Assembly: GCF_000731675.1 (NCBI RefSeq)
Contig: NZ_JMIT01000004.1
Location: 310,001 to 374,000, forward strand
Source: Pseudomonas capeferrum
GTDB taxonomy: Bacteria > Pseudomonadota > Gammaproteobacteria > Pseudomonadales > Pseudomonadaceae
Direction: 5' to 3'
Length of the DNA stretch: 64,000 nt
Part shown: positions 1 to 8,607 of the stretch, piece after piece
How the letters are laid out: each line of letters starts with the position of its first letter
Position numbering within the stretch: position 1 is the first letter of the stretch
Position numbers and translations under genes: made by a program
The notes under the pieces: model-generated
Seen by the model: the letters and a program-made list of their open reading frames with translations, nothing else
Told to the model about the DNA's origin: nothing
Databases searched by the model: none

Positions 1-59
1 CCTGTGCGCCCGCAGTGCAGGCGGCAGTCCACAAAAATCAGAAGCTACTCGTTCTGCTT

Positions 60-92
60 CTGTCTTGCAGCTTGCCGCTTGTAACTTGAAGC
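60..92. repeat. GCTTG-rich short repeat downstream of cysD
   Basis: This short stretch, immediately after the cysD stop codon in the direction of transcription, is made of repeated GCTTG/GCTTGAAG words. A related run occurs at 45649-45730 between two unrelated genes, so it looks like a dispersed intergenic repeat, possibly acting as a 3' end structure. Nothing coding is seen in bases 1-92. Confidence 0.4.
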
Positions 93-1010
93 TTAGAAAT
101 AGCCTTGGCGTTTCTTGTCTTCCATGGAGCCGGCGCCATCGTGGTCGATGACACGGCCCTGGCGTTCGGACGTACGGGTCAGGAGCATTTCCTGAATGAT
201 GTCCGTCAGGGTCTCGGCTTCCGACTCGACAGCGCCCGTCAACGGGTAGCAACCGAGGGTACGGAAACGCACCTTCTTCTTGACGATGCGGGCTTTCTCT
301 TCCTCGGAGAGGTGCTCGAGAATGCGCTCGTCGTCGATCATGATCAGGGTGCCATTCTTCTCGATCACTTCACGCTCGGCGGCGAAGTACAGCGGCACGA
401 TCGGGATGCCTTCGAGGTAGATGTACTGCCAGATGTCCAGCTCGGTCCAGTTCGACAGCGGGAAGACGCGGATCGACTCGCCCTTGTTGACCTTGCCGTT
501 GTACACGTTCCACAGCTCGGGGCGCTGGTTTTTCGGGTCCCAGCGGTGCTTGCTGTCACGGAACGAGTAGACGCGCTCCTTGGCCCGGGACTTTTCTTCG
601 TCACGGCGGGCACCACCGAAGGCGGCGTCGAAACCATGCTTGTCCAGCGCCTGCTTGAGGCCCTGGGTTTTCATGATGTCGGTGTGCTTGGAGCTGCCAT
701 GGGTGAAGGGGTTGATGCCCTGCGCCACACCCTCGGGGTTGACGTGGGTGATCAGTTCCAGGCCCATTTCCTCGACCATCTTGTCGCGGAAGCTGTACAT
801 CTCCTGGAATTTCCACTGGGTGTCGACGTGCATCACCGGGAACGGCAGCTTGCCCGGGAAGAAGGCCTTGCGCGCCAGGTGCAGCATCACGGCGGAATCC
901 TTGCCGATCGAGTACAGCATCACCGGGTTGTCGAACTCGGCGGCCACCTCGCGGATGATGTGGATGCTCTCCGCCTCCAGCTGTTTCAAGTGCGTCAGTT
1001 TGTCGACCAT
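93..1010 (-). CDS. cysD: Sulfate adenylyltransferase subunit 2 (CysD)
   Basis: CysD is the ATP-pyrophosphatase-type subunit of ATP sulfurylase. With the GTPase subunit CysN it makes adenosine phosphosulfate from ATP and sulfate in the cytoplasm, the first step of assimilatory sulfate reduction. The 305-residue product has the usual family length and begins MVDKLTHLKQ. A PP-loop-like SIGKDS motif lies at residues 34-39, followed by the conserved VMLHLARKAF helix and the GGARRDEEKSRAKER segment. cysN or a cysN-cysC fusion is normally next in the operon and would lie beyond the left edge, separated by at least 92 bases that contain a GCTTG-rich repeat. The gene reads in the same direction as the NIF3-like gene upstream, but a 174-bp gap with a hairpin separates them, so it probably has its own promoter. 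Confidence 0.97.
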   Translation of the reverse strand: MVDKLTHLKQLEAESIHIIREVAAEFDNPVMLYSIGKDSAVMLHLARKAFFPGKLPFPVMHVDTQWKFQEMYSFRDKMVEEMGLELITHVNPEGVAQGINPFTHGSSKHTDIMKTQGLKQALDKHGFDAAFGGARRDEEKSRAKERVYSFRDSKHRWDPKNQRPELWNVYNGKVNKGESIRVFPLSNWTELDIWQYIYLEGIPIVPLYFAAEREVIEKNGTLIMIDDERILEHLSEEEKARIVKKKVRFRTLGCYPLTGAVESEAETLTDIIQEMLLTRTSERQGRVIDHDGAGSMEDKKRQGYF

Positions 1011-1150
1011 GGCTACTCACGAAAAACGATCTTATGGACGGCCTGCGGGCCGTGTTCGAGCGAGCCACTTTATCACAGCGGCTGCTTCTATTTAGGAGGC
1101 GGGCTAGATCGAAACAATCTAACGATATGACTGGGGGTTTGGGGGAAATG

Positions 1151-1167
1151 GGGCCGCTTTGCGGCCC
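1151..1167. terminator. Hairpin between NIF3-like gene and cysD
   Basis: A 7-bp GC stem (GGGCCGC / GCGGCCC) with a TTT loop lies just after the NIF3-like gene on the minus strand, followed by a partial REP-like word. There is no clear T-run on the minus strand, so it may be a weak terminator or a 3' stabilising hairpin. Confidence 0.45.
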
Positions 1168-1184
1168 TTCGCGGGCAAGACCGC

Positions 1185-1943
1185 TTAGATAGGGTTGGGG
1201 CAATCGATGAACCGGTGTTCTACGGCAAACCGCCGTGCCAGGTAATCGCCCAGTGCCTGTACGCCATAGCGCTCGGTGGCATGGTGCCCGGCGGCAATGA
1301 AGCTGATGCCGTTTTCGCGGGCACTGTGGTAGGTCTGCTCCGACGCTTCGCCACTGATGAACAGGTCGACACCAGCGGCAATCGCGGTATCGATATAGCC
1401 CTGCCCGCCCCCCGTGCACCAACCGACCCGGCGAATCATCTGCTCGCCTTCGACCAGCAACGGCTCGCGCCCCATCACCTCTTGCACCCGTTGGGCAAAA
1501 TCGCGCGCCGTGATCGGTTCGGCCAGCGAACCGACCAACCCGACCACTTTTGGGTTTTCAGGGTCCAGTGGCCCCTCCACGGTAATGTCCAGCTGGCGCG
1601 CCAACTGCACGTTGTTGCCCACCTCCGGGTGCACGTCCAGCGGCAGGTGAAACGCCAGCAGGCTGATGTCGTGCTTGAGCAGGGTCTTCAGGCGCCGCTG
1701 CTTGATACCCGTGATGCAAGGGTTCTCGCCCTTCCAGAAGTAACCATGGTGAACCAGCACCAAGTCAGCCTCGGCCTCGACGGCGGCATCCAGCAACGCC
1801 TGGCTGGCTGTGACGCCGCTGACGATGCGGCTGACCTGCGGGCGGCCCTCGACCTGCAGCCCGTTGGGGCAATAATCCTGGATCTTCGCGCTGCCCAGGT
1901 AGCGCTCGGCTTCCTCGACCAGGGTGTTCAGAGCGACGGCCAT
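1185..1943 (-). CDS. NIF3/YbgI-family dinuclear metal-binding protein
   Basis: This 252-residue protein belongs to the NIF3 (YbgI, DUF34) family of hexameric proteins with a dinuclear metal centre. Some members are linked to GTP cyclohydrolase I-like activity or metal-cofactor handling, but the cellular function is not settled. Probable metal ligands are visible: His65-His66 in LVLVHHG, the HLPLDVH segment near 99-105, and GHH at 219-221. The start at 1943 (MAVALNTLVEE) is chosen because a GAGGAG ribosome site precedes it; an upstream in-frame ATG would add 34 residues of non-family sequence. The gene is divergent from algW, which starts 214 bp away. I am sure of the family and unsure of the physiological role. 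Confidence 0.9.
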   Translation of the reverse strand: MAVALNTLVEEAERYLGSAKIQDYCPNGLQVEGRPQVSRIVSGVTASQALLDAAVEAEADLVLVHHGYFWKGENPCITGIKQRRLKTLLKHDISLLAFHLPLDVHPEVGNNVQLARQLDITVEGPLDPENPKVVGLVGSLAEPITARDFAQRVQEVMGREPLLVEGEQMIRRVGWCTGGGQGYIDTAIAAGVDLFISGEASEQTYHSARENGISFIAAGHHATERYGVQALGDYLARRFAVEHRFIDCPNPI

Positions 1944-2157
1944 GAAAATCTCCTCGAAATCTGCGTTTTTGCCGGGTTCAACACCCGTATACTGGCCGCC
2001 ATTATGAGCCGTCGCCGGCCTTGGGGAAACCGGCGGCAGCCGCATGAGGGCGGGCCAGACAAGCCATCGCCGATCAGCGGTTTCAGGTGTATGATCGCGC
2101 GCGCTCGCGCCCCGTGGCGCGGCTACTTGGCTCCCGCCCTACTCCCAGGATTCGTTC

Positions 2158-3318
2158 ATGTTCAAGGCTCTGCGTTACTTTGGCTGGCCCCTGCTCACCG
2201 GTGTGCTGATCGCCATGCTGATCATCCAGCGCTTCCCGCAATGGGTCGGCCTGCCAAGCCAGGACGTCAACCTGCAGCAGGCACCGCAGACCTCGCGGAT
2301 CATGCAGGGCCCGGTGTCGTACGCCGACGCCGTGACCCTGGCCGCGCCGGCGGTGGTCAACCTGTACACCACCAAGGTGGTGAACAAGAGCGCCCACCCG
2401 CTGTTCGAAGACCCGCAGTTCCGCCGTTTCTTCGGCGACAACCTGCCCAAGCAGAAGCGCTGGGAATCGAGCCTGGGTTCGGCGGTGATCATGAGCCCCG
2501 AGGGCTACCTGCTGACCAACAACCACGTCACCAGTGGCGCCGACCAGATCGTGGTGGCGCTCAAGGATGGCCGCGAGACCTTGGCCCGGGTGATCGGCAG
2601 CGACCCGGAAACCGACCTTGCGGTGCTGAAGATCGACCTCAAAAGCCTGCCGGCCATCACTATCGGCCGCTCCGACAACATCCACATCGGCGACGTGTCG
2701 CTGGCCATCGGCAACCCCTTTGGCGTCGGCCAGACCGTGACCATGGGTATCATCAGCGCCACCGGCCGCAACCAGCTGGGCCTGAACAACTACGAAGACT
2801 TCATCCAGACCGACGCGGCGATCAACCCCGGCAACTCCGGTGGCGCACTGGTCGATGCCAACGGCAACCTGATCGGCATCAACACGGCCATTTTCTCCAA
2901 GTCCGGTGGCTCCCAGGGCATCGGCTTCGCCATCCCGGTGAAACTAGCATTGGAGGTGATGAAGTCGATCGTCGAGCACGGCCAGGTGATTCGTGGCTGG
3001 CTGGGCATCGAAGTGCAGCCGCTGAGCCAGGAGCTGGCCGAATCGTTCGGCATGCAGGACCGGCCGGGTATTGTCGTGGCGGGGATCTTCCGCGAAGGGC
3101 CGGCGCAAAAAGCCGGTTTGCAGTTGGGTGACGTGATCATGAGCATCAACGGCGAGCCGGCCGGTGACGGGCGCAAGTCGATGAACCAGGTGGCGCGGAT
3201 CAAGCCCAATGAGAAGATCACCATCGAGGTGATGCGCAACGGGCAGCAACTGAAGCTGATTGCCGAGGTGGGGCTGCGGCCGCCGCCTGCGCCGGCTGCC
3301 AATCCGGAAGAGAAGTAA
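2158..3318 (+). CDS. algW: AlgW, DegS-like periplasmic serine protease
   Basis: AlgW is an inner-membrane-anchored trypsin-like protease that senses misfolded outer-membrane proteins through its PDZ domain and makes the first cut in the anti-sigma factor MucA, releasing AlgU. The 386-residue protein has one N-terminal membrane anchor (about residues 8-25), a protease domain with catalytic triad His123 (NNHV), Asp153 (TDLAVL) and Ser227 (NPGNSGG), and a single C-terminal PDZ domain (about 280-375). The single PDZ and the anchor separate it from soluble DegP/MucD. It ends facing aapP across a shared hairpin. AlgU controls algD, so this protease feeds the alginate operon found 13 kb away in the same window. 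Confidence 0.96.
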   Translation: MFKALRYFGWPLLTGVLIAMLIIQRFPQWVGLPSQDVNLQQAPQTSRIMQGPVSYADAVTLAAPAVVNLYTTKVVNKSAHPLFEDPQFRRFFGDNLPKQKRWESSLGSAVIMSPEGYLLTNNHVTSGADQIVVALKDGRETLARVIGSDPETDLAVLKIDLKSLPAITIGRSDNIHIGDVSLAIGNPFGVGQTVTMGIISATGRNQLGLNNYEDFIQTDAAINPGNSGGALVDANGNLIGINTAIFSKSGGSQGIGFAIPVKLALEVMKSIVEHGQVIRGWLGIEVQPLSQELAESFGMQDRPGIVVAGIFREGPAQKAGLQLGDVIMSINGEPAGDGRKSMNQVARIKPNEKITIEVMRNGQQLKLIAEVGLRPPPAPAANPEEK

Positions 3319-3329
3319 AGCTGCATGGA

Positions 3330-3348
3330 GCCGCCCCGGTGGGGCGGC
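3330..3348. terminator. Bidirectional hairpin between algW and aapP
   Basis: A perfect 8-bp stem (GCCGCCCC / GGGGCGGC) with a GGT loop lies in the 42-bp gap between the convergent algW and aapP genes. It probably ends transcription in both directions, although neither side has a long T-run. Confidence 0.65.
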
Positions 3349-3360
3349 CCCCTGGTTTCA

Positions 3361-4125
3361 TCAATGCAGGATCTGGCTCAGGAACAACTTGGTCCGGTCA
3401 CTGCGCGGCCGGTCGAAGAACTCATCCGGGGCCGCCTGCTCCACGATTTCCCCCTTGTCCATGAAGATCACCCGGTTCGCCACGGTGCGGGCAAAGCCCA
3501 TCTCGTGGGTCACGCACAGCATGGTCATGCCATCCTCGGCCAGGCCCACCATGGTATCGAGCACTTCCTTGACCATCTCCGGGTCCAGCGCCGAAGTCGG
3601 CTCGTCGAACAGCATGATCTTCGGCTTCATGCACAGCGCCCGGGCAATCGCCACGCGCTGCTGCTGCCCGCCAGACAACTGCCCCGGGTACTTGTGCGCC
3701 TGCTCCGGAATACGCACCCGCTCCAGATAATGCATGGCGATTTCCTCGGCCTTGCGCCGTGGCATCTTGCGCACCCACATCGGCGCCAGCGTGCAGTTCT
3801 CCAGGATGCTCAGGTGCGGGAACAGGTTGAAGTGCTGGAACACCATGCCCACCTCACGGCGGATCGCCTCGATCTGCTTGAGGTCGTTGGTCAGCTCGAC
3901 GCCATCGACGACGATGCGCCCCTGCTGATGTTCCTCCAGGCGGTTGAGGCAACGAATGGTCGTCGACTTGCCCGACCCGGACGGCCCGCACAGAACGATG
4001 CGCTCGCCTTGGCGCACATTCAGGTTGATGTCCTTGAGCACGTGGAACTGGCCGTACCATTTGTTCACACCCTGCATCTGGATGATGCCTTCGGGGCCAG
4101 CAGGCTGCTTGATCGCTTCACTCAT
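3361..4125 (-). CDS. aapP: General amino-acid ABC transporter, ATP-binding protein AapP
   Basis: This is the cytoplasmic ATPase of a polar amino-acid importer. The 254-residue protein shows Walker A GPSGSGKST (47-55), the Q-loop glutamine at 97, the ABC signature LSGGQQQ (150-156) and Walker B MLFDEP (171-176), all typical of the GlnQ/HisP/AapP branch. The start at 4125 (MSEAIKQPAG) follows an AGGAG site; the frame stays open upstream into aapM but without family similarity. It is the last gene of aapJQMP, 10 bp after aapM. The neighbouring hairpin at 3330-3348 ends the operon. Substrates cannot be read from the sequence; Aap systems usually take several L-amino acids, including glutamate and aspartate. 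Confidence 0.95.
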   Translation of the reverse strand: MSEAIKQPAGPEGIIQMQGVNKWYGQFHVLKDINLNVRQGERIVLCGPSGSGKSTTIRCLNRLEEHQQGRIVVDGVELTNDLKQIEAIRREVGMVFQHFNLFPHLSILENCTLAPMWVRKMPRRKAEEIAMHYLERVRIPEQAHKYPGQLSGGQQQRVAIARALCMKPKIMLFDEPTSALDPEMVKEVLDTMVGLAEDGMTMLCVTHEMGFARTVANRVIFMDKGEIVEQAAPDEFFDRPRSDRTKLFLSQILH

Positions 4126-4135
4126 TTCGAAACTC

Positions 4136-5233
4136 CTAACGCTTGTGGCCAGTGTCCAGCTTGCGCTCCAGATGCATGGAGTAGCGGGACATACCGAAAC
4201 AGAAAATCCAGAACACCAGGGCGGCAAACACATAACCCTCGGTCGCCATGCCCAGCCAGGCCGGGTCGGCTGCGGCCTGCTTGACGCTGTTGAGCAGGTC
4301 GAACAGGCCGATGATGATCACCAGGCTGGTGTCCTTGAACAGGGCGATGAAGGTGTTGACGATGCCGGGGATCACCAGCTTCAGCGCCTGGGGCAAAATC
4401 ACCAGCCCCATCGCACGCCAGTAGCCCAGGCCCATGGCCGCAGCCGCTTCGTATTGCCCCTTGGGGATGGCCTGCAGGCCGCCACGCACCACCTCGGCGA
4501 TGTACGCCGACTGGAACAGGATCACGCCGATCATCGCCCGCAGCAGCTTGTCGAAGCTCATGCCCTCAGGCAGGAACAGCGGCAGCATCACCGACGACAT
4601 GAACAGCACGGTGATCAACGGTACGCCACGCCAGAACTCGATGAAGGTCACGCACACCACCTTCACCGCCGGCATCCTGGAGCGCCGCCCCAATGCCAGC
4701 AAAATGCCCAGCGGCAACGCACCGACGATACCCACCGTGGCGATCACCAAGGTCAGCATCAGCCCGCCCCACTGGCTGGTCGGCACGCTTTCCAGGCCCA
4801 GGTAGCCGCCATGCAGCAGCGTGTAGGCAAGGACCGGGTACAGCACCAGGAAGCCCAGGCCATACACGGCCTTGCGCGGGAAGCGCTTGATGAACAGCGG
4901 CGCGGCGCCAAGTACCGCCAGCCACACGGTCAGGTCTACGCGCCAGCGCAGTTCCGCCGGGTAGTAGCCGTACATGAACTGGCCGAAGCGCTGCTGGATG
5001 AACACCCAGCAGGCGCCCTCCTTGGTGCAATCGGCGCGGGTGGTGCCGACCCAGTTGGCGTCGATCAACGCCCACTGCACCAGCGGCGGCACGATCAGCC
5101 ACACCAGGTACACGGCGAACAACGTCAGCAGGGTGTTGAGCCAGCTGGAGAACAGGTTGGCCCGCATCCATGCGAGCACGCCGACGGTTTTTACCGGTGG
5201 CGGCATGTCAGGTTTGAAAACATGAGCATTCAC
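4136..5233 (-). CDS. aapM: General amino-acid ABC transporter permease AapM
   Basis: This 365-residue inner-membrane permease is the second transmembrane subunit of the Aap importer and would pair with AapQ. It has an N-terminal hydrophobic segment near residues 25-55, further membrane spans, and the C-terminal HisM/GlnP-type permease core with the EAA loop (EAAAAMGLGYWRAM, about residues 262-275) that docks onto AapP. It is longer than simple HisM-type permeases because of the long N-terminal half, as expected for AapM. It lies 10 bp after aapQ and 10 bp before aapP, so the three genes are certainly cotranscribed. Confidence 0.94.
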   Translation of the reverse strand: MNAHVFKPDMPPPVKTVGVLAWMRANLFSSWLNTLLTLFAVYLVWLIVPPLVQWALIDANWVGTTRADCTKEGACWVFIQQRFGQFMYGYYPAELRWRVDLTVWLAVLGAAPLFIKRFPRKAVYGLGFLVLYPVLAYTLLHGGYLGLESVPTSQWGGLMLTLVIATVGIVGALPLGILLALGRRSRMPAVKVVCVTFIEFWRGVPLITVLFMSSVMLPLFLPEGMSFDKLLRAMIGVILFQSAYIAEVVRGGLQAIPKGQYEAAAAMGLGYWRAMGLVILPQALKLVIPGIVNTFIALFKDTSLVIIIGLFDLLNSVKQAAADPAWLGMATEGYVFAALVFWIFCFGMSRYSMHLERKLDTGHKR

Positions 5234-5243
5234 GGGCGTATCC

Positions 5244-6422
5244 TCACCGCTCGATCAGCGCAATGCGCTTGTTGTACCAGTTCATCAGCAGCGAAATGCT
5301 GATGCTGATGGCGAGATAGACACTCATGGTGATGGCAATCACCTCGATGGCCTGGCCGGTCTGATTAAGCACGGTACCGGCGAACAGCGAGACCATCTCC
5401 GGGTAGCCGATACCGGCCGCCAGCGACGAGTTCTTCGCCAGGTTCAGGTACTGGCTGGTCAGTGGCGGAATGATCACCCGCAGTGCCTGGGGGATGATCA
5501 CCTTGCGCAGGGTCGGGCCCTCGCGCAGGCCAAGCGAACGCGCAGCTTCGGTCTGGCCATGGCTGACCGAACGGATGCCCGAGCGCACGATTTCGGCGAT
5601 GAACGCCGCGGTATAGATGGTCAGCGCCAGGGTCAGGGCCAGCAGTTCGGGAATCAGCACCCAGCCGCCAACGAAGTTGAAACCCTTGAGCTGCGGCACT
5701 TCCCAGTGCACCGGGCTGCCGAACAGCAATACGCACAGACCGGGGATGACGACCAGCAGCGCCAGCCCTGCCCAGAACTTGTGGAACGGCTTGCCGGTCT
5801 CGTTGAAGCGTTTGTTGGCATAGCGCACCATCGCCACCGTGGCCACGATCGCCAGCCCCAAGGCAACGGTAAACGGCCAGAAGCCCTCGGCCATCGAGGC
5901 ACCGGGCATGTTCAGCCCGCGGTTGCTGATGAAGAACATGTCGTCGAGGTTGATGCTGCCCCGCGGTCCTGGCAGGGTCAGAAACACCGCGAAGTACCAG
6001 AACAGGATCTGCAACAACGGCGGAATGTTGCGGAAGGTCTCCACATACACGGTCGCCAGCTTGTTGATCATCCAGTTGGGTGACAGCCGCGCCACGCCGA
6101 TGATGAACCCCAGGATCGTCGCCAGGATGACGCCGATGAAGGTGACCAGCAGGGTGTTGAGCAGGCCGATGACGAACACCCGCGCGTAGCTGTCGGATTC
6201 CACATAAGGGATCAGGTGCTGGGCGATGCCGAAGCCGGCACTGCGGTCGAGGAAGTCGAAGCCGGAGGTAATGCCCCGGTGCTGCAGGTTGGTTTGCGTG
6301 TTGTGAAACAGGTACCAGCCCAGGCCCACCACGAACAGGATCGTGAGGATCTGGAACAGCCACGCGCGCACACGTGGATCACTCAGGGATAGCCCCTTTT
6401 GTGCGCCGATTCGATTTTGCAT
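5244..6422 (-). CDS. aapQ: General amino-acid ABC transporter permease AapQ
   Basis: This 392-residue membrane protein is the first permease of the Aap importer. It begins MQNRIGAQKGLSLSDPRVRAW, has a hydrophobic span at about residues 20-40, and carries the EAA loop (TEAARSLGLREGPTLRKV, about 290-308) that contacts the ATPase. The length and the extended periplasmic region between the first and later spans fit AapQ rather than the shorter GlnP/HisQ type. It is preceded by the binding-protein gene aapJ with a 67-bp gap and followed by aapM after 10 bp. Confidence 0.94.
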   Translation of the reverse strand: MQNRIGAQKGLSLSDPRVRAWLFQILTILFVVGLGWYLFHNTQTNLQHRGITSGFDFLDRSAGFGIAQHLIPYVESDSYARVFVIGLLNTLLVTFIGVILATILGFIIGVARLSPNWMINKLATVYVETFRNIPPLLQILFWYFAVFLTLPGPRGSINLDDMFFISNRGLNMPGASMAEGFWPFTVALGLAIVATVAMVRYANKRFNETGKPFHKFWAGLALLVVIPGLCVLLFGSPVHWEVPQLKGFNFVGGWVLIPELLALTLALTIYTAAFIAEIVRSGIRSVSHGQTEAARSLGLREGPTLRKVIIPQALRVIIPPLTSQYLNLAKNSSLAAGIGYPEMVSLFAGTVLNQTGQAIEVIAITMSVYLAISISISLLMNWYNKRIALIER

Positions 6423-6489
6423 GAAGTGCCCCGGAAAGTAGGGATTCGAACAGCCTGCGACGGCGGAATGCCGCCGCAGGGTGCAACCA

Positions 6490-7518
6490 TCAGCGCACAG
6501 GTGGCGCGTACTGGATGCCGCCGTTGTTCCACAGGGCGTTCATGCCACGGTCGATCTTCAGGTCGGTGCTCTGGCCCAGGTTCTTCTCGAACACTTCGCC
6601 ATAGTTGCCGACTTGCTTGACGATCTGGACTACCCAGTCTTTGGGCAGCTTGAGGTCTTTGCCGTACTCGCCGTCAGCGCCGAGCAGGCGGGCGTTGTCC
6701 GGGTTCTTGGTGGACTTGGCCTCGGCTTCGACGGTTTTCGAAGTGATACCAGCCTCTTCGGCATTGATCATGGCGAACAGGGTCCACTTGACGATGCTGA
6801 ACCACTCTTCGTCGCCCTTGCGCACCACCGGGCCCAGCGGTTCCTTGGAGATGGTTTCCGGCAGCACCACGTAGTCGGCCGGCGCGGCCAGCTTGGAGCG
6901 CTGGGCGAACAGCTGCGACTTGTCCGAGGTCAGCACGTCGCAACGGCCCGACTCCAGCGACTTGGCGCTTTCGTCGGAGGTATCGAAGGTGATCGGGGTG
7001 TACTTGAGGTTATTGGCGCGGAAGTAGTCGGACACGTTCAGTTCGGTGGTGGTACCGGCCTGGATGCAGATGGTCGCGCCGTCGAGCTCCTTGGCGCTGG
7101 ATACACCCAGCTTCTTGTTGACCAGGAAACCGACGCCGTCATAGTAGGTGACACCGGCAAACACCAGGCCCATGCCGGCATCGCGCGAGCTGGTCCAGGT
7201 GGTGTTGCGCGACAGCACGTCGACTTCGCCGGACTGCAGTGCGGTGAAGCGTTCCTTGGCGTTGAGCTGGCTGAACTTGACCTTGGTCGCATCGCCGAAC
7301 ACGGCGGCGGCCACGGCGCGGCAGACATCGGCGTCGATACCGACGATCTTGCCTTGCGCATCAGGTACCGAGAAGCCTGGAAGACCGTCGCTCACGCCAC
7401 ACTGGACGAAGCCCTTCTTCTTTACCGCATCAAGCGTGGCGCCGGCCTGGGCGGTAGTCACGGCGCCCAGCGCAGCGGCAGCGGTCAGGACTGCCAGGGT
7501 GGTTTTCAACATCTTCAT
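6490..7518 (-). CDS. aapJ: General amino-acid ABC transporter periplasmic binding protein AapJ
   Basis: This is the periplasmic receptor of the Aap importer. The 342-residue protein begins with a Sec signal peptide (MKMLKTTLAVLTAAAALGAVTTAQA, cleaved near residue 25) and continues as a family-3 solute-binding protein (GFSVPDAQGKIVGIDADVCRAVAAAVFG). It is the promoter-proximal gene of aapJQMP. The 332-bp region between it and the divergent esterase gene contains a well-matched sigma-54 promoter pointing at aapJ, which fits nitrogen-responsive control of amino-acid uptake. The 67-bp gap after it may give the receptor mRNA extra stability, as is common in ABC operons. Confidence 0.95.
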   Translation of the reverse strand: MKMLKTTLAVLTAAAALGAVTTAQAGATLDAVKKKGFVQCGVSDGLPGFSVPDAQGKIVGIDADVCRAVAAAVFGDATKVKFSQLNAKERFTALQSGEVDVLSRNTTWTSSRDAGMGLVFAGVTYYDGVGFLVNKKLGVSSAKELDGATICIQAGTTTELNVSDYFRANNLKYTPITFDTSDESAKSLESGRCDVLTSDKSQLFAQRSKLAAPADYVVLPETISKEPLGPVVRKGDEEWFSIVKWTLFAMINAEEAGITSKTVEAEAKSTKNPDNARLLGADGEYGKDLKLPKDWVVQIVKQVGNYGEVFEKNLGQSTDLKIDRGMNALWNNGGIQYAPPVR

Positions 7519-7697
7519 TCACAACCTCCAAATCGCTCTTGTTGTACCGAGCCGGAATTGCACCGCACCCTTTTGAGGCGTATCCGACCCGTGTTGGCTT
7601 GTTATTGGGTCAATTGGCGCAATGGGCTGTTCTATGACAGCCTTCGCTTGCAAAGGGTGTTACCGTCACGGCCTGACCCTTGCATCGTATGATTCGT

Positions 7698-7713
7698 AGC
7701 AAAGGGCGTACCA
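7698..7713 (-). promoter_or_regulatory. Sigma-54 promoter candidate for aapJQMP
   Basis: On the minus strand the sequence reads TGGTACG, four bases, then TTGCT. This matches the RpoN consensus TGGCACG-N4-TTGCW with one change, with GG and GC separated by exactly ten bases. The start site would be near 7687, giving a 5' leader of about 170 nt before aapJ. NtrC/RpoN control is inferred. I see no obvious NtrC palindrome, but I did not search exhaustively. The rest of the 7519-7850 gap looks non-coding. Confidence 0.6.
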
Positions 7714-7850
7714 CAGTTGGCGGCTAAAGCGTTTAAGCGCACGTCAAGTAGGCAAAGTTGTATCGTTGCGACATTATTTTTCCGACAATCATTTGCAGCG
7801 CCTTCTTTTTAAGCACGCCATAACAAGACCCGCACATTTTCGGAGCAGTC

Positions 7851-8507
7851 ATGACCAACCCGCTGATTCTCGAACCGCAGAAAACCGCCGACGCCTGTGT
7901 GATCTGGTTGCACGGCCTGGGCGCCGACCGTTACGACTTCCTACCGGTTGCCGAATTCATGCAGGAACGACTGCTCAGCACCCGCTTCATCATGCCCCAG
8001 GCCCCCACCCGCCCCGTGACCATCAACGGCGGCTATGCCATGCCCAGCTGGTACGACATCAAGGCCATGACCCCTGCACGCGCCATCGACGAGGCGCAGC
8101 TGGAGGAATCGGCCGAGCAGGTCATCGCCCTGATCAAGGCAGAACAGGCCAAGGGCATCAACCTGGCGCGGATTTTCCTGGCCGGCTTCTCCCAGGGCGG
8201 CGCGGTGGTGCTGCACACGGCCTATATAAAGTGGCAGGAAGCCCTGGGCGGCGTGATCGCCCTGTCTACCTATGCCCCGACCTTCTCCGACGCCCATGAA
8301 CTGAGCGCCTGCCAGCAACGCACCCCGGCCCTGTGCCTGCATGGTGTGCATGACCCAGTGGTGATCCCCTCGATGGGCCGCACCGCGTTCGAGTACCTTA
8401 ATACCTGGGGTGTCGCCGCCCGCTGGCACGAGTACCCGATGGAACACGAAGTGGTGGTCGAAGAGCTGGGCGACATCCATGACTGGTTGAGCAAGCAGCT
8501 GCAATAA
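7851..8507 (+). CDS. EstB-like carboxylesterase (alpha/beta hydrolase)
   Basis: This 218-residue cytoplasmic hydrolase belongs to the phospholipase/carboxylesterase family and closely resembles the Pseudomonas fluorescens carboxylesterase of known structure. The catalytic triad is visible as Ser114 in GFSQGG, Asp168 in GVHDPV and His199 in PMEHEV. No signal peptide is present. Expected activity is on short-chain acyl esters; the natural substrate is unknown. An AGCAG site is next to the start codon. It is divergent from aapJ and has no tight partner downstream: rhlB begins 100 bp later. Confidence 0.9.
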   Translation: MTNPLILEPQKTADACVIWLHGLGADRYDFLPVAEFMQERLLSTRFIMPQAPTRPVTINGGYAMPSWYDIKAMTPARAIDEAQLEESAEQVIALIKAEQAKGINLARIFLAGFSQGGAVVLHTAYIKWQEALGGVIALSTYAPTFSDAHELSACQQRTPALCLHGVHDPVVIPSMGRTAFEYLNTWGVAARWHEYPMEHEVVVEELGDIHDWLSKQLQ

Positions 8508-8607
8508 GCCTGATCGCCTGTAGTTGTGGGTGTATTCCGCTACGCCGCGTCGGGTTCTTGCTTTACACTGCCCGGCGTACATTCCTTAACCAGTTGATGA
8601 GACGATC

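Noticed and set aside
3944..5302. Plus-strand open frame of 452 codons opposite aapP and aapM
   Set aside because: The product is extremely rich in His and Gln, typical of the antisense frame of GC-rich membrane protein genes.
7670..7685. Plus-strand sigma-54-like match CGGCCTGACCCTTGCA toward the esterase gene
   Set aside because: The GG-N10-GC spacing is right but only part of the consensus matches, and there is no reason for RpoN control of the esterase. The minus-strand site at 7698-7713 is better and fits the transporter.
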